Below, piece after piece: positions 8,469-9,916 of a DNA stretch of 9,916 nt. The notes under the pieces were generated by a model. That model made no database searches. It worked only from the letters and a program-made list of their open reading frames with translations, and was not told where the DNA came from. Within the stretch, counting starts at the first letter, position 1. Each line of letters begins with the position of its first letter. The position numbers were made by a program, and so were the translations under genes. Source of the DNA: an uncultured Christensenella sp. (GTDB lineage Bacteria > Bacillota > Clostridia > Christensenellales > Pumilibacteraceae); assembly GCA_910585055.1 (NCBI GenBank), contig CAJUBY010000045.1, forward strand, positions 1 to 9,916, in the 5' to 3' direction.

Positions 8469-8488
8469 TACGCCTATTATGCTATTCG
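8469..8488 (-). repeat. Right 20-bp inverted repeat of the invertible promoter (IRR)
   Basis: TACGCCTATTATGCTATTCG is the exact reverse complement of 8326-8345. Identity stops sharply on the inner side. On the outer side there are only scattered further matches (for example TGT at matching distance), so the outer arm of the left site is not fully conserved here. Confidence 0.95.
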
Positions 8489-8502
8489 ATGAACATTTTT
8501 TA

Positions 8503-8535
8503 CGGTTGTTTTCGGTATCGGAAACGCCGTTTTTT
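8503..8535 (+). terminator. Rho-independent terminator capping the OFF-orientation transcript
   Basis: On the + strand the arms 8503-8514 and 8519-8529 pair over 11 positions, with two G-U pairs and one bulged T, around a GTAT loop. Six T residues follow at 8530-8535. The U-run is only on the + strand, so it stops rightward transcription from the invertible segment. It overlaps the last bases of the recombinase gene and would protect that gene from antisense transcription. It gives no termination for the minus-strand recombinase transcript. Confidence 0.8.
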
Positions 8536-9466
8536 ATTGCAATAATTTACCCAATTTATTCATCATTTCTTGCTTATGTTCCATAAGACTGTGAACGTAT
8601 CGGTTAAGCGTAATGCTTGCGTTTTTGTGTCCGAGTATCTCCGAAAGAGTCTTTACGTCCATTCCACACTCCAATGCCCTTGTCGCAAACGTATGTCTTA
8701 ATGCGTGAAAGCCTTTATGCGGAATATTCAGCCTTATAAGCAATAATGTAAAACTTCTTTGATACGAGCGCATCGAAATCGGATCTGCGCCGCTTGCAAC
8801 TAAATATTCGCTTTCGCTTCGCTTCTTTATCGTTTTGAGTAATGCAAGCATTTGTTTGGGAATAGGTATCGTTCGGCGTGAAGTTATCGTTTTGGGCAAC
8901 TCCGTACATCGCTCGAATTTTCCGTTTGCTCCTTTACCGTAATGACAGCTTTTCGTTATGGACAATGTTCCTTTCATCAAGTCAATATCGTTCCAAGTAA
9001 GCGCAAGCAGTTCCCCTATTCGCAGTCCCGTATATAAGCACAGCACAATTCCAAACAATTTATCTTTTTTGCTTTGCAATACTTCCTGTTCTATTTTCCT
9101 TTGCTCGACAAGCGAGAAACAACTGACTTCGTTTTCTTTCGCTTTCGGGCGTTTTATTTTATCTGCCATATATTCTTTCAGCTCTCCGAAAACCATTGCC
9201 GATTTCAATGAGTTTTGCAAAACTGTTATAACCGTATTTACCGTGTTAGCCGATAGTCCTTTGCCCGTGATTAGATTTCCGCTTTGTAATAATTCGGTTA
9301 CAAACTTTTGCAACAATAACGGCGTTAAATCATCCAATTCATAATCGCCGAGCTTTGGTTTAATATGACCGTTCGCAACCTCTTTATACCGCTCGTAAGT
9401 TCTGATTTTCGATGCGGGCTTTACGGTATTATCAAGCCACTCATTTAGCCAATCTTTGTATTTCAC
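8534..9466 (-). CDS. Tyrosine-type site-specific recombinase/integrase (310 aa), likely invertase of the adjacent promoter
   Basis: A lambda-integrase family recombinase that breaks and rejoins DNA through a tyrosine-DNA intermediate. The start is GTG at 9466 with AAGGAG (9475-9480) 8 nt upstream. A SAM-like core-binding domain spans roughly residues 1-105 (WLNEW...TYERY...I.P.LG...L..LT). The catalytic domain shows TGLRIGE with R149, the basic beta-hairpin around K172/K192 (PKT..SRR.IPIP), HALRH with H254 and R257, LGH with H280, and the nucleophile Y290 in NRYVH. All catalytic positions appear intact. The N-terminal arm-binding domain typical of Tn916-like and phage integrases (usual total 370-400 aa) is absent, and no excisionase gene is visible; both facts suit a simple invertase or XerC/D-like enzyme. 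It lies 45 bp from the inverted repeat pair and on the same strand as the lipoprotein gene. An integrase of a decayed mobile element is the alternative. Confidence 0.95.
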   Translation of the reverse strand: MKYKDWLNEWLDNTVKPASKIRTYERYKEVANGHIKPKLGDYELDDLTPLLLQKFVTELLQSGNLITGKGLSANTVNTVITVLQNSLKSAMVFGELKEYMADKIKRPKAKENEVSCFSLVEQRKIEQEVLQSKKDKLFGIVLCLYTGLRIGELLALTWNDIDLMKGTLSITKSCHYGKGANGKFERCTELPKTITSRRTIPIPKQMLALLKTIKKRSESEYLVASGADPISMRSYQRSFTLLLIRLNIPHKGFHALRHTFATRALECGMDVKTLSEILGHKNASITLNRYVHSLMEHKQEMMNKLGKLLQ

Positions 9467-9498
9467 AAAAAACTCTCCTTTGATTTGATTTACTCTTT

Positions 9499-9527
9499 AT
9501 TTTAGCACCTCCCATATTATTAACCAA
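9499..9527 (-). promoter_or_regulatory. Promoter of the recombinase gene
   Basis: On the minus strand TTGGTT (9522-9527) and TAAAAT (9499-9504) are 17 nt apart, with the start expected near 9492 and a short leader containing AAAGGAG before the GTG. Each box differs from consensus by one or two bases, suggesting moderate strength. With the terminator just upstream, the recombinase would be expressed independently of neighbours. Confidence 0.65.
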
Positions 9528-9530
9528 TCA

Positions 9531-9572
9531 AGAAAAACAAAAGTCGGAATAGCCTTGCGCTGTTCCAACTTT
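9531..9572 (-). terminator. Rho-independent terminator upstream of the recombinase promoter
   Basis: Arms 9540-9552 and 9560-9572 form a 13-position stem around a 7-nt loop; the two imperfect positions include a G-U pair. On the minus strand the stem is followed by TTTTGTTTTTCT (9542-9531), a good U-tract. It would end transcription coming from the right, such as the membrane-protein gene ending at 9763, and insulates the recombinase. Confidence 0.75.
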
Positions 9573-9658
9573 CACTTTAATATTAAATTGTAGTATTGTT
9601 TTGCGGTTTATACCGCTATTTTGCTCGCTTGAAGGTGCTTTTTATTTGTTTTTATGAT

Positions 9659-9674
9659 TTCCCTATGGCTACTA
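9659..9674 (+). repeat. Right copy of the 16-bp inverted flanking repeat
   Basis: TTCCCTATGGCTACTA here is the exact reverse complement of 1954-1969. Unlike the left copy it is not part of a hairpin. The 190 bp between the terminator (to 9572) and the membrane-protein stop at 9763 otherwise hold only a small dyad, GCGGTTTATACCGC at about 9604-9617, and no convincing gene. Confidence 0.6.
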
Positions 9675-9762
9675 TCCTAACGTTTTTAAATAGCTTGTAC
9701 GAAACAACCGAAACGGTGCATATTCCGCGTATCGAACGAAGCGCACCTATTCACCGATAAGA

Positions 9763-9916
9763 TCAAACGCCTTTGCGTGTAGGATCTTTTGCGGACCGTC
9801 CGTAGCGCAGCGCTCTTTTGAGCGACGGAAAAAGCGCGGATGTAAAACCGCATAACACGGCGTCTTTCAATAACAATACCGCTATCGCCGGCAAACCTGC
9901 GACAGTCGCAGCCCAC
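9763..9916 (-). CDS. C-terminal fragment of a probable integral membrane protein (5' part off window)
   Basis: The frame with stop TGA at 9763-9765 gives 50 residues to the window edge. It contains a hydrophobic, alanine/leucine-rich segment (AGLPAIAVLLLKDAVLCGF), then a basic tail (PSLKRALRYGRSAKDP). Its codons (GCG, AAA, CCG, TTT, TTA) resemble those of the neighbours. A final helix with a LIKD-like motif and a basic tail recalls ECF-transporter S components and similar small membrane proteins, but 50 residues are too few to assign a family. The alternative overlapping frame from 9916 to 9686 (76 codons) is rich in Arg and Cys and looks like a shadow. Confidence 0.55.
   Translation of the reverse strand, partial: WAATVAGLPAIAVLLLKDAVLCGFTSALFPSLKRALRYGRSAKDPTRKGV

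Larger units (their letters stand above)
8326..8488. promoter_or_regulatory. Putative invertible promoter element (inverton), shown in the OFF orientation
   Basis: A 163-bp segment is bounded by perfect 20-bp inverted repeats and encloses 123 bp of non-coding DNA with a consensus rightward promoter (8427-8455). It sits between a tyrosine recombinase gene and a giant surface lipoprotein gene, both on the minus strand. As given, the promoter faces away from the lipoprotein. If 8326-8488 were inverted, TATAAT would lie at about 8359-8364 and transcription would start near 8352, giving a leader of about 90 nt before the ATG at 8261. The leftward strand of the present orientation has only a weak candidate (a TATATT without a good -35). 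Inversion itself cannot be seen in a single sequence, so phase variation is an inference. Confidence 0.85.

Noticed and set aside
9697..9745. GGTGC/GCACC and ACCG/CGGT dyads downstream of the membrane-protein stop
   Set aside because: Short stems, a long loop and no clear U-run; the terminator at 9531-9572 is a much better candidate.
9783..9830. CGCTC-TTTT-GAGCG palindrome near the right edge
   Set aside because: It lies inside the membrane-protein frame (coding for the basic tail) and is not followed by a U-run on the minus strand.
9686..9916. 76-codon minus-strand open frame rich in Arg and Cys at the right edge
   Set aside because: The overlapping frame ending at 9763 has a membrane-protein-like composition and codon use matching the neighbours; this frame looks like its shadow.

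Overview
The window looks like a chromosomal segment of an uncultured or gut-type Bacillota (Clostridia). The signs are strong AGGAG-type ribosome binding sites, consensus sigma-A promoters, moderate-to-low GC by eye, a Gram-positive-style lipoprotein, and BspA/InlB surface repeats. Genus cannot be told from the sequence. All supported genes lie on the minus strand, so the order of transcription is right to left.

Layout, left to right. (1) 1-1784: a MalK/UgpC/MsmX-type sugar ABC transporter ATPase, cut by the window edge. It carries a second, divergent copy of its C-terminal TOBE/OB regulatory unit. Its own promoter is TTGAAA-N17-TATAAT at 1818-1846. (2) 1948-1981: a hairpin that probably ends the next transcript. 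(3) 2061-8261: a 2066-residue lipoprotein with nine tandem divergent InlB-type repeats and about 17 BspA-type leucine-rich repeats, so a giant surface adhesin-like protein. (4) 8262-8533: a regulatory intergenic region. It holds a perfect 20-bp inverted repeat (8326-8345 and 8469-8488) enclosing 123 bp with a consensus promoter. (5) 8534-9466: a tyrosine recombinase without an N-terminal arm-binding domain, with its own promoter and an upstream terminator. (6) 9763-9916: the C-terminal end of a membrane protein that runs off the window.

Central interpretation (inference from visible sequence): 8326-8488 is an invertible promoter, or inverton, controlling phase-variable expression of the giant surface lipoprotein, with the adjacent recombinase as the likely invertase. 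In the orientation given here the promoter points right, away from the lipoprotein gene, and runs within about 75 nt into an intrinsic terminator at 8503-8535. This is the layout of an OFF state. Inversion would place the same promoter about 90 nt upstream of the lipoprotein start, facing it (ON). Recombinase, switch and target gene form one compact, same-strand module. A 16-bp sequence occurs in inverted orientation at both outer ends of this module (1954-1969 and 9659-9674), so the whole block may have arrived as a unit.
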